Shown: positions 1 to 9,460 of the stretch, in pieces
Layout of the letters: the number at the start of each line of letters is the position of its first letter
How positions within the stretch are numbered: the first letter of the stretch is position 1
NCBI GenBank assembly: GCA_002751075.1
Contig: NAOQ01000342.1
Location: 6,969 to 33,513, forward strand
Direction: 5' to 3'
Source of the DNA: Ichthyophonus hoferi
Lineage: Eukaryota; Opisthokonta; Ichthyosporea; Ichthyophonida; Ichthyophonidae
DNA: 26,545 nucleotides
The notes under the pieces: generated by a model
What the model was told of the DNA's origin: nothing
Databases searched by the model: none
Seen by the model: the letters and a program-made list of their open reading frames with translations, nothing else
Made by a program: the position numbers and the translations under genes

Positions 1-779
1 AATCCGGCTCGGCGGATTATCGTTTTAAATAGCATATTTTCTTGTAGTTTTACAATTTGTAACTTACGTATGATATTTAACGTTTCTAACGACATCCTAT
101 TATAGTATAATCAACGTTTGTTTCTTAAATTTTATTACAGTATATCTTTTTATAACAAATTATATAACAGAAAGTGGTTGTGCTTGTGCAGTTACAACAC
201 TAATCAAAGACTGTTGCAAACTGTCTAATAAAAATAAAAAAAAGATTACCTCAATATTGAAATAATTTATCTTTTTGAAGCAGTAAAATATAGGGTAAGC
301 ATGCCCTGTCTTTATTTCAAGCCGCTACCCAAACTATGGCGCATCTTAGATAGCGGACGATAGTGTAAACTTCTACACTATCATTAATTAGATACATCGA
401 GATTAGAGTCACGTCGCTAACACCTATCACAGATTACTATATAAAATAATATATTGCGTAACTAGCTTGACTAGAAGATAACACTGAGTACATTAGACAT
501 AGTATATTTGACTATATAAATAAATGTAATTGATTTGCCTGAAATGCTCCATATTTGCATCCGATTAAGGATTTAATAGAAACCTTTGTCTTCAATCAAC
601 TTGCGAGGTTGGAATGTTTAAATTGAATATTTACTTTAGTTACTTTATATATAGATATCATGGATGATTGGCTCTTTGAAATGATGAAACATTCTATTTG
701 TATTGGAGTGGTAAATGAGCGAATCAGTGGTTAGTAAACATTGGCAACTGTCCTTTTTATAAATGAAAATATTATATAT

Positions 780-880
780 TATGTAACTAAAATAATGTAT
801 TGGGCACTCCAGAAAGAGATATGAAGAAGTGTGCTCGCTTCTTTTTAGCATATAATTAAAATAAGGTATTGGGCACTTCC
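780..880. repeat. Pair of diverged 30-bp direct repeats
   Basis: The segments 780-810 and 851-880 share the core GTATTGGGCACT(T)CC and an AT-rich lead (TAACTAAAATAA versus TAATTAAAATAA), 71 bp apart. This may be an old tandem duplication or two copies of a short motif. No function is apparent. Confidence 0.55.
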
Positions 881-1481
881 GATCTTAGCGTCTTTTTTTT
901 TCAATATAAAAAGCTTGTCCTAACGACACCCTTCTACATATTTACCTATATATTTATATATAGATAACAGTCACATACAGATTGTTCTAGTATGTGGTAA
1001 CTGTAATATATTCACAATGTAATTCTGTCTTGATCATATCTAATCTTAAACTCAATAGAGGTACATAAACAGGTCATAGACGCGGTTCTGAACAGTGGTT
1101 TGATTAACCAATAAATTGATGTCAAATTAACCTAAGTAGTTGAATTTGAATATTCTCTTGGTCTACGTGGTGTAGTCCAATCTTCCATATTCAGATTGCA
1201 TATATGCAAAAACTCTTATCTAATTAACATAATTGACATATTGCTAGGAAAAAATTAAGCGGAGACCGCGAGAAAGTGAAGTTGTCTTCCGGAAAAATTT
1301 AGAGAAGAGTAATTTTCTGGTAGGTATGTCGTGTTACGATTTAAACGTCTATTAGTCCCAGACAAGTAGTTAACAGAAAACTCAGAAACTAAAGATAATA
1401 ATACTGTTTATTCAACCTCTCACACTTCTTAGCAAAATGCACACCTGTCCAAAATGACTAGTCTCTTCCTTCAAATAAAAG

Positions 1482-1517
1482 GCCCCCCATCTTATATTCG
1501 AACATAAGGGTGAGGGG
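1482..1517. repeat. Imperfect inverted repeat with C-run and G-run flanks
   Basis: The core at 1491-1508 is a near-palindrome (CTTATATTC / GAACATAAG, one mismatch). It is flanked by a run of C on the left and GGTGAGGGG on the right, so the whole can fold with small bulges. It is GC-richer than its surroundings. It could be a decayed transposon end, since a CENP-B-type transposase fragment lies 1.1 kb downstream, but no partner terminus was found. Confidence 0.4.
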
Positions 1518-2650
1518 TCTATAAGCGCAAAAACAAATTGAATATTCTTAAAATTTCAATTTTGTATAAATTAAAATCATATAGAAGCATTAAAAAATAA
1601 AGAACATGAAATGTTTAAAGATTAATTATTTAAAATTCCAATAAATGTCATAGCACTTAATAACTATGAAACAAAAACCAAGTTTATGGAAGAAATTAAA
1701 AATATAGCTTTTGCGTTAATTTTTGAAACGTAAGGGCTTAAAATGTATACTGTAGTGAATGGTCATTGTTTGTAGTTTTAACTATAAATCTTCATCAATG
1801 CTAATGTCAAAAAATCTTTCAAAAGCCCAAGTTAATTTTTCAGAATGGTGCGATATTTTTAAAATTATAAAAAATTATACAATAACTTAAAATACGACAA
1901 ATCTAAATGTCAATAGTATTTATTCTAGCCAAATTTCATTACGAATTTTTACAGCCGCCTTCATATATAGCCTAAACAGAATTTATCACCAAATTTTCTT
2001 TGAAATTTTTCAGAAGTAATCTCCCTTAAAAATAATTATTATGCATTTTTTTTAAAAAAAAATAAAGTATTTAAAAGTAATGTCATTAAAGCATATTCCA
2101 TTTTTAAATAGCGATGTTTGTAATGATTGTAACGTTTTATGTCGACCACTTGTTTTTAATTGGGTGTCCGTCTTTCTTAAAAATGGGCTGATATATCACT
2201 TTTATAATTACTAAAATAAAAAATTAATGGCTCTTACTTTTGGTTCTTAATTAGGAAGATAAAACCCCTTATTAGGCTGGTTTCTTTATTTAAATATGGC
2301 AAGAACATTGTATACCGTAAAAAGCAAAACAATAATGATCAGTAAAATCGGAGAATTTTGACAGCAATGGCATTAAAATATCTTGAAAAACTACTGCCAA
2401 AAAATATAGGATGACACTCGAAATGTTAAACGACTGAATGGCAACCTTATACCCAGAAAGATACCAAAAAATAACATGATAATATGGCGGCCCAATGATA
2501 TTCAGGGAAAAGAAGCGAGCCAATACCTAACACAATAATACAACAGTAACAAATCAAATACCACAACCACCAAGCACAGGAGTATATTCAACACACCATA
2601 TTACTGCTTTTCTACTCCATTCCCCAAATTACAAGCAATATAAAAATGAG

Positions 2651-2965
2651 ATGTCGTGGCGTTCGGGCTCTTCGTTGGGTGCAAGCCCACTGTCGGTCGA
2701 ACTCGATGATAATTTATATGAGTGGCTAATCAAAGAAAATGTTTATGGTGTTTTGCAAGCAACTGCACGGGCTCTTGGCTTGAACGATTTCAAATGTTCA
2801 AATGATTATTTATTTAATTACAAGAAAAGAAAAAACCTATCTCATAGGACAAAAACTACAACCACAACACTTCTTGTAAAGAGTAAAGAAAGGTGTGAGA
2901 GTTATATTATTGAAATTAATGATACTGTCTTCAATTCTTTATCGAATTATATATATACCGAATAG
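2651..2965 (+). pseudogene. N-terminal fragment of a CENP-B/pogo (Tigger-type) transposase
   Basis: This 104-codon frame resembles the DNA-binding half of transposases of the pogo/Tigger group and of the host CENP-B/Jerky proteins derived from them. Residues 18-26 read LDDNLYEWL, typical of the start of the second (Tc5/CENPB-type) helix-turn-helix. Residues 43-60 (GLNDFKCSNDYLFNYKKR) match the family pattern of a DFKxSxxWLxxFKKR helix. Residues 62-70 (NLSHRTKTT) match the usual basic tail. The protein ends soon afterwards, and no DDE catalytic domain, which would need about 200 more residues, follows in any frame. It is therefore a truncated plain DNA transposon copy. A domesticated small DNA-binding protein is possible but unsupported. 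The ATG at 2651 is the first in frame. The family call comes from remembered motifs, not an alignment. Confidence 0.6.
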
Positions 2966-3191
2966 TTGTTTTCTCTAGGAGTCTAGTTGATTCTCCTTTA
3001 TAGACATAATATTGACTTAATATCAACTTATTATAGGGTGTATAATATAATGTATTTTTTATGCAAGCATTATATATACCATTGCATTATTTTGTAGCAT
3101 TAAGGTGCTTTTCCTCAAATGCGCAAATGGTATTAATAGATTTCATTATTTAAAGTTTCCTGCTCTAAGTATTCACCATATATTGAATAGA

Positions 3192-3404
3192 AATCTGTAG
3201 TAGTTACATTAACTTGTCCATGGACTTTGGGGTCTCCAATTAGTTTTTGCTTCCTACCTAGATAGATGTTTTCTTCTGGGTGTTGGAGAGTATCTCAATC
3301 CAGTTTATTAGGAACTAACCAGTTCTTGGCAAAGTTTTTCACTGTTTTAAACAGTCTGTAAAGTTGCTAAAGCTTGTGGACAAGTCAATAGAATACCACA
3401 GATT
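3192..3404. repeat. Possible MITE-like element with about 29-bp inverted repeats
   Basis: The left arm at 3192-3220 begins AATCTGTAGTA and ends ACTTGTCCA. The right arm at 3377-3404 is its reverse complement with a few mismatches and one gap, running TGGACAAGT to CCACAGATT. About 156 bp lie between them. A third copy of the left arm, with inner sequence, lies at 4754-4803 in the same orientation as the left arm. Inner similarity extends to 3241 and 4803 and ends CTCCAATT / CACCAATT. This arrangement suits a small non-autonomous element or its remnant. No target-site duplication could be confirmed. Confidence 0.45.
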
Positions 3405-4250
3405 GCTATATATTGCAATATGTAATGGTTTCCAACATACTTTAAGCTCAGTTAGTAGGGGGTTCAATTTAATTACACAGATTAGGTTACACAATTTAGC
3501 CAATAGTATAAAAACCTCTAACTATACACATGTATAACAATTTTTGTGTTTTTTCTTATGTGTTCCAAGTATTTTTTTGAAAGGAAGAATGAAATGAAGT
3601 TTATTTACCAATGTGATTACTTCAATTTTGATCGCTAATGTGTAAAAATAGTGGCATTTCTAGCCACTGTCACGATATTCTAGTAATGTTTTCTATAACC
3701 TTAGGACCTACCAACAGGCTAACAGGTATTTTTTCTAATTTTAATTTCATATAAATTGAACATACTCCTATTAAATGATCAATAATTGCTTTTTGTATTG
3801 AATTACACAATACTTTTTGTAGTTTCACCTGCGCTATCTGGATATACACCTGATATCTTGGGGTGAATTAATAAATACTTAAATAACTGTCACAAATGGA
3901 TAATACAATTACATAATTGCAAGTAATTATGATTGGGTCAGACAAAGCTTGGCTAGAGGAAGCCAGGTTTTAACAAAAGAAAGAGAGAATCGTAATTATT
4001 AAAAATAGTAAGTTTCAGGTAGTGGCATCGCCTTATTGACGTCTTTGCAGAATAATAATGTCACGTTAGTGAACCATTTGTACCTCACATACTTTGTCAT
4101 AAAATGTGTTAAGATGTTTTGGTAACTGTTATTTATTCATGATATAGCTTTATTTTTATCAAATCGTGTCTTAACCTCAAGTAAGATAAACAAACACTTA
4201 AGGCTCTGCGGCTTTGATTTTAGGCCTACTAATTTTGTAGTGTAGACTCA

Positions 4251-4338
4251 ATATTGAATAAAGCATTAGGGAGAGCCTCTATCTCATATATGGCTATTGC
4301 AATTTTAAGATATTATAGGCCCTAACTTATATGTATCT
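4251..4338 (+). repeat. Dispersed repeat, copy 1
   Basis: This segment resembles 10240-10323 in the same orientation. Shared blocks include AATAAAGCATT / AATAAAACATT, a CTCAT(AT)ATGG block, and a closing TATATGTATCT / TACATGTATCT. The copies have diverged by substitutions and short gaps. The family is unknown and no terminal structure is visible. Confidence 0.4.
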
Positions 4339-4753
4339 CAAATTTTCTTTCTACAATAATTGTTGAATAAACTAGGTAAGTATGTATTTTATGATGAACA
4401 CTGCTACTGGCAATTTCATGTCATGAAATGATACTATACTTTCAGGATAAAGGATAAATGATTACCGTTGTAAATATATACAGTTGTATTATTTTTATTA
4501 TCTTACCCAATAGTTACCATACATTGACCACTTAGAGTTACATACTCTTCAATTACATATTTGTTTTGTATTATAAATTATATTAAAGAAAAAATTTGCT
4601 TTTGAAAAATTTCAATTATTTCATGTATTCTCCATTCCAAGTATATATATATATATATAATTCCAAATAGATTTTTACTCTCTGCATGGTACTATAGAGA
4701 TCAGTGTTTTGATATCTTTACTATAACTCACTATTAGGTATATATATTATCAG

Positions 4754-4803
4754 AATCTGTGTCAGTTCTATTGACTTGTCCATAGCTGTCGGGATCACCA
4801 ATT
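4754..4803 (-). repeat. Third copy of the 3192-3220 repeat unit
   Basis: Over 4770-4803 this segment matches 3208-3241 at 26 of 34 positions, and the similarity continues outward through AATCTGT. On the minus strand both copies encode a similar short peptide pattern (IGDP...GQVN), so the ancestral repeat may have been coding. The family is not recognised. Confidence 0.45.
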
Positions 4804-4823
4804 GTGTAACTGGTTAATATTGC

Positions 4824-5099
4824 TTAACGAGTGTTAGCAATAGTTGCTTGTTCTAATCTGTCTTTAAGACTCAGTTGTTGTGATAGAAGTTCTGTGGAAG
4901 GCCCATATACCAACTCTCTAGGTAATTGGCTGTAGTAATTATGTCTATACTCTAATTTAGAATGGATAAATGTTTTGATGTGCTTGGGTGGTGTGAATGT
5001 GAAAATTGCATAGTGAGATCGATAATTAAGTGGAGCTATATTACTATGTAAATAAATATTATTATCACTATTTAGTGTTAGTTTACGGTTTTCCAACTT
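4824..5099 (-). other. Unassigned coding-like segment, possible terminal exon
   Basis: On the minus strand a pyrimidine-rich 3' splice-site sequence (CTCTCGCTCTTTCAG, 5100-5114) is followed directly by 91 open codons and a stop. The peptide is hydrophilic and rich in Asn, Tyr, Leu and Ser, with a basic middle. I recognise no family. No upstream exon with a matching donor was identified between 5,115 and 6,200. The repeat copy at 4754-4803 begins 20 bp beyond the stop, so the segment may belong to the same old element rather than to a host gene. An open frame of this length is not rare here. Confidence 0.25.
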
Positions 5100-5114
5100 C
5101 TGAAAGAGCGAGAG

Positions 5115-6222
5115 GTTTGAACACTGATTATTATATGTGAAGGGCCAGTGGTGGACTAAACATTATAATAACGATGTGATTATTAAAAATATCAAATTAA
5201 TTGCAAAGTATTTTTGCATGCACTTATGAGAACTTCGTATTTTGCCATTTCATTGCTGCGTATGTAGGAGCGGAGGCCGGGCAACTAGGTCTTTATTAGA
5301 GGATAGATAAAAGAAATATATATATATATATAATTAGAATAATTATATAAAAATAAAAAATAAAAATGGAAGTAGCTGACAAAATGACTTTTGTTTTCTT
5401 TTATTCTTTGTTTTATTGCCAATGTTGCCAAGTTCAATAACTTAAATAGAGCCAATCATAAATATTCGTATTGACTAATTCATTGATACACTTACTACAT
5501 ATGTAACCGACCAGTACAATCTTTAGACTCAATTGTTAGATGACTTGTTCACGAGGAATTTCATTAAAATGGTTGTACAATATTTGGTTATTGCACTGCA
5601 TTGTAAACTCATTTCTTGATTGCGAAAAGCGATAGATTTCGTTTTTTTGAATATTATTGTGGACCCATGATATCGTTGTTTTGTAAAATTAATTGCTGCC
5701 GTTAGGATTGGTGATATGATATGCTTATACTTATTCTCCTTTTGATCAGTAAAATTTCGTATGTTCGATCGGGAAAAGCATAATTTTAATCAGTAGATTA
5801 TTTTTGGATCGGGAAAGTTATGATTTTGATCGTGAAGCTTGTCATCTAGTTCGAAACACACTATTTTTTACATGCGCTTAGAAAGCAATCGAAACTACTA
5901 TTCATTGGTAATTATATTAACTGCATACTTTGCTCGAAGATTGGTATGCAGTTATAAACCATACTATATATAGTATTGGATAATAACAATAATAATCAAC
6001 CACATTTTGCATATATATTTGTTTTCTCTTTCTCATGTGTTGTCTTCATGTATGTGATTACTATGATACCACATGTTATCCGATAGGACAATAATAATAT
6101 TACATATGTAATATTTTTTGACAGTGTGGGTTTATAGGCAACATGATTTATATGCCCAAGCTACCAATTAGTGCAACTAAATCAGAGGGCAAAGAGCAGT
6201 TATTTTGATTTTATACCAAGTG
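5115..6222. other. AT-rich intergenic DNA
   Basis: No coding signal is seen. A short tandem duplication lies at 5767-5791 and 5807-5831 (GATCGGGAAA followed by a TTTTRATC tail, 40-bp spacing). A (TA)n run lies near 5320-5332. A small ATTACATATGTAAT palindrome lies near 6100-6113. Confidence 0.55.
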
Positions 6223-6803
6223 TGGCGAACATATTAGTGGGTGGATAGTAAAGAACGGAATGTTTGTTTGCATTACCTTACTTATTATGACAAATATATA
6301 TAGTTTTAATTAATAAAGAAACGTATTATATAGACTATATCAACTCATTCAATATATGTTTCATAGTGAAGCACATTCATATAAACGTATGAACGATAAT
6401 GTCATATTTGAGCAAAAACCATCAAAATTTGTTGGAGATGTAAGTTTAGCAATAGTTAAATGTTTTTAAAAGGTGTTGGGTCGATGATGACTAGTCAATA
6501 AATAATTTGATTATAGATCAATTGCATATAGATTGATCAACGGCTCACAAGGTCATAATCGAAGTGGATTCAAAGCATAGCGTGAGATGGCGAACATATT
6601 AGTGGTGGATAGTAGAAAATGAAATGTTTGTTTACATTACCCTACTTATTATGGAAAATATGTATATAGCTATTTAATTAATAAAACATCGTATTATATA
6701 GACTATATCAACTCATTCATATAAACCAATAAATGATAATGTCATACTTTGATAAAAACTATCAAAATTTGTCAGAGATGCAAGTTTAGCAATACAGTTA
6801 AAA
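6223..6803 (+). repeat. Diverged direct duplication, about 240 bp per copy
   Basis: Copy A (6223-6460) and copy B (6588-6803) both begin TGGCGAACATATTAGTGG and both end in AAGTTTAGCAATA(CA)GTTAAA, with colinear similarity between. Copy B lacks a stretch of about 22 bases present in A. In A that stretch is bounded by two CATTCA hexamers, and B has one, so a deletion between short direct repeats explains the length difference. The offset is 365 bp. No open frame is conserved between the copies, so this looks like a non-coding tandem duplication. Confidence 0.75.
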
Positions 6804-7279
6804 AAAAATGCGTTTGGTGATAAGGTTTCCACGCTATTTTTAAAACTCGCAACAACTCCTAGCATGTATTAATATGCATTGTAATATACAAGAACATATA
6901 CAAAAGGAAGAGGCTACTGTATATAGCCGTGTCGTAATTATCAATTCTAAAATATAGATGTAATTTGTGTATAGATAGCAAAGTAATTGGGACGGGTCAT
7001 CCACTTTATACAATGCCGCATATGTATATTAATATATAACCATTTGAGCCAAGTAATACACAAATAAATGACATACCATTCCACACATAACATTGTTGTG
7101 TTGGAACACGAAAAATCTGTGATACAGGAAATCTGTTTGTAATTCATTTTATTGTTTAAAAACACCCACCCTCCCCAAAGTATTTAGAATTACTATATAT
7201 ATCCTACGTGCATTATGTACAAATTTCTAGTGCATTATAATATGCCTAACTTATCTAAGTCTTTATAGCACAAGTTCAG
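6804..7279. other. Intergenic DNA downstream of the 7280-7924 gene
   Basis: This lies 3' of the minus-strand ORF that ends at 7280. The sequence TTTATT at 7148-7153 reads AATAAA on the minus strand, 127 bases past the stop, and is a plausible polyadenylation signal. Nothing else is supported. Confidence 0.4.
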
Positions 7280-7924
7280 TTACGAGGGTGTGCGGACAGT
7301 CATGAGAAGTGGTGTAGCCTCACAATGATGGTTAAGTACACTTTTCTGTGCGGTAGGAGATGACGTCTCGTTAACATGCAAGAGTTCAGCTACGCCCACA
7401 ACTATATCAAACTCAAATTCTTCCTCGTCTTCGTCCGATTCAAGGTTGTATATAATGAGTTCATCCCCTTCCTCTTCTTCCTCTTCATCATTACCGCTCT
7501 CCCCAACCGTAGGGCAAGAATTGACTTTGTTATTGTTTAAGTTAGATGCCGCTTCTGCGGTCTTTCTAGATTTCGTAACATATGAACGAAGGGTAATTAG
7601 AGAGAGCTGCTGTCTGAGACTGTGCGCCTTCTGCGTACCGCGAGAGTGCACAAACAGATTGCGAGCGTTATTACTCATAGGTGCAAAGTTATTGAAACCA
7701 CTAGTAGTAGAGAAAGTTTGTATGTGAGAGGCACGTCTGTGTGTTGGAGTGTAGAGCAGACCGCTATCTAGTGATCGGGCGCGCGTTAGAGAGTGGTTAT
7801 TAGGGTTTACTAATTCTATAGCGCTACGGGGCACTAAAGGACTGTGTAGGAGAAGGCATTTCCTTGTGGAGGTCAAGCTCAAAGTTCGTCGAAAAGTGGT
7901 ATCTGATGAAGAATCCATTTCCAT
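7280..7924 (-). CDS. Unrecognised acidic, Ser/Arg-rich protein (214 aa)
   Basis: I do not recognise this protein. The frame is intact over 214 codons in a patch clearly GC-richer than its flanks, with varied residues and codons, so it is very probably a real gene or exon. An in-frame TAA lies 9 bases before the ATG at 7924, which fixes the start if there is no upstream coding exon. Residues 1-120 are Ser/Thr/Arg-rich, with three motifs resembling basophilic-kinase or 14-3-3 sites: RRTLS (12-16), RARSLDS (48-54) and RRAS (63-66). Residues 146-173 form a strongly acidic tract with long Glu and Asp runs split by LIIYNLES. The tail (174-214) is mixed. No membrane segment or signal peptide is seen. 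The protein is probably largely disordered and might act in signalling or in the nucleus, but that is only inference. A TTAAG acceptor-like sequence just upstream would allow a 5' UTR exon around 8,182-8,400. Confidence 0.65.
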   Translation of the reverse strand: MEMDSSSDTTFRRTLSLTSTRKCLLLHSPLVPRSAIELVNPNNHSLTRARSLDSGLLYTPTHRRASHIQTFSTTSGFNNFAPMSNNARNLFVHSRGTQKAHSLRQQLSLITLRSYVTKSRKTAEAASNLNNNKVNSCPTVGESGNDEEEEEEGDELIIYNLESDEDEEEFEFDIVVGVAELLHVNETSSPTAQKSVLNHHCEATPLLMTVRTPS

Positions 7925-8522
7925 AAATGCTTAAGCGAGAAACCAAAAAAGATTAAATGTTTAAGAATATGTAATGAAGTAATGAATGAGTCCTTCATAA
8001 TGGATGGAGGTATAATATACCTTGCCGAACCCAAATGAAGCTAATCAAATTAAAATTAACGGTAGCCTCAATCGTGCATTGGCTGTCATAAATTAAACTG
8101 TCCGAACAAATGCTATTCATGATGTTAATCCAATAGTATGCCTATAATCATAGTAAACATCCCACCTTGATGATGATTACCTTAACGCCGAATTGACAGC
8201 CGGGTGAAGTGTTTGTAAGCTTTGAACCACAGACTAAATACATGATTCCGAGGTATGATTGATGAACATATAATGACACTATTGGTTAATGGAGTTAGAT
8301 CGAATGAATCTTCCGAAATCTTTAATGATGTTACAGAGTTGACAGACAATAACGGCCAATCAGCAAGAGAGTGCCAATTGGTACATGACTCGATCATAAA
8401 GCATTTTAATGTAGATGTAGGATATAATACATGGATGTACGATATGAGATATGAAAATTATATATAGGATATAGAATATAAAACATAAAGTGTAATATAA
8501 ACGATAAAAGGCATGATAGATA

Positions 8523-8555
<33 letters not shown>

Positions 8556-9240
8556 ATATCAGGTGTAAGATATGATATGATTGCAAAACGTCGCGTTTAC
8601 AATAAGGATCTAAAATATAAGATAAAGATATGAGATAAAAGATAAAAGACATAAAATGTAGAAGTTTTAAGAAAAACACAGGAAATCTATAAAAAGTTGA
8701 CATCATAAAAAACCTGGTAATACGTATTTTAATAGGATACACAGAATTTGTAAATTGTATTTATTGGTAATTTTCCGACTATTGTTTTCTGTCCAATACA
8801 AGCTGTACATAATAATTGTTACCGTATTCCATTATGTATTTATAGTATTACAACCCTGATATAGGATAGTGTTGATAAACGAGATGCGATTGGACCAAAC
8901 AGGGAGTAGTGTACAACCTAATTCTACTAAGCTTTCGTTATCCAATTGATCACAACGCAACTCATTGTAGCACTAAGCGTTCGTTGACTTAATTGAGTAG
9001 TAGTAATTCTTAATACGCCTTAGATTGATCTGCCGATAAGAACCGATGACTATACCCATATTATTGGTTAAATTGCAGCGGAATGAAATTAACGAATTAT
9101 CAATATTTCATCTCTCCTCAATGCAGAGCCAGTAATACTCATAAACAATTGGACTTTTCACACTAACTCCAGCAAGGGTCGAATAATTGGGCTAATTGTA
9201 TGGACCTAATTAGTTTTTATCCTGTAATTGGAGCAAGGCC
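7925..9240. other. Intergenic DNA with a moderately GC-richer block and a (TA)n run
   Basis: Around 8,180-8,470 the composition is more gene-like and both strands are open for about 70 codons. The plus frame (8255-8467) is hydrophilic (for example NESSEIFNDVTELTDNN). The minus strand ends in a donor-like AAG|GTAATC near 8,180, which could be a 5' UTR exon of the 7280-7924 gene. I cannot decide between these. A (TA)n microsatellite lies at 8525-8553. Nothing is seen in the rest. Confidence 0.35.
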
Positions 9241-9460
9241 CGGCCCGCTTGTGCCTTAATTTTGTTTGCAAGGAATATTTAGCGGTAGCGTCGGTGGAGG
9301 GGGTGATGGGAGACGCAGTGGTAGGGTCCAAACATATGGGTTGGTTACAAACTCTTTATGCATAACTTTTCTCTGCCAAAATGTTATCTTCACGATGAGG
9401 CATGCTGAGGAAGAATGGCTAGACCAAGTGGTCAAGCGTCCTACCCACATTGTAAAATAA
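9241..9460 (+). other. GC-richer island, possible decayed coding sequence
   Basis: This 220-bp patch is much richer in G and C than its surroundings. No frame gives a convincing whole protein. One plus frame around 9340-9405 reads GYKLFMHNFSLPK, which resembles the GyxLfmDNFxSsP block of piggyBac-type transposases with His in place of the catalytic Asp, and it closes soon after. Another plus frame ends in MRHAEEEWLDQVV at about 9396-9434. Both readings are weak. The patch may be a relic of a DNA transposon or of a lost gene. Confidence 0.25.

Larger units (their letters stand above)
1..2650. other. AT-rich intergenic DNA, no gene seen
   Basis: All frames are densely closed and no conserved protein stretch is recognisable. 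Three small structures stand out. A perfect 9-bp hairpin lies at 359-382 (GATAGTGTA / TACACTATC, 6-base loop). A short direct repeat lies at 780-810 and 851-880. An imperfect GC-richer inverted repeat lies around 1482-1517. The stretch 1,536-2,650 is AT-rich and shows nothing further. Confidence 0.6.
2966..4823. other. AT-rich region with remnants of short repeat families
   Basis: No intact gene is visible. The region holds an inverted-repeat pair at 3192-3404, a third copy of the same unit at 4754-4803, and one copy of a dispersed repeat at 4251-4338 whose relative lies at 10240-10323. A (TA)n run lies near 4642-4660. The remainder (about 3,410-4,240 and 4,340-4,740) shows nothing I can name. 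Confidence 0.55.

Noticed and set aside
7446-7727. Plus-strand frame with a poly-Ser run
   Set aside because: It is the antisense shadow of the acidic tract of the 7280-7924 gene. Glu codons read backwards give Ser.
8458-8742. Minus-strand 94-codon frame rich in Ile, Tyr and Ser
   Set aside because: It spans the (TA)n microsatellite and GATAAGATA-type repeats, and its composition follows from the repeat.
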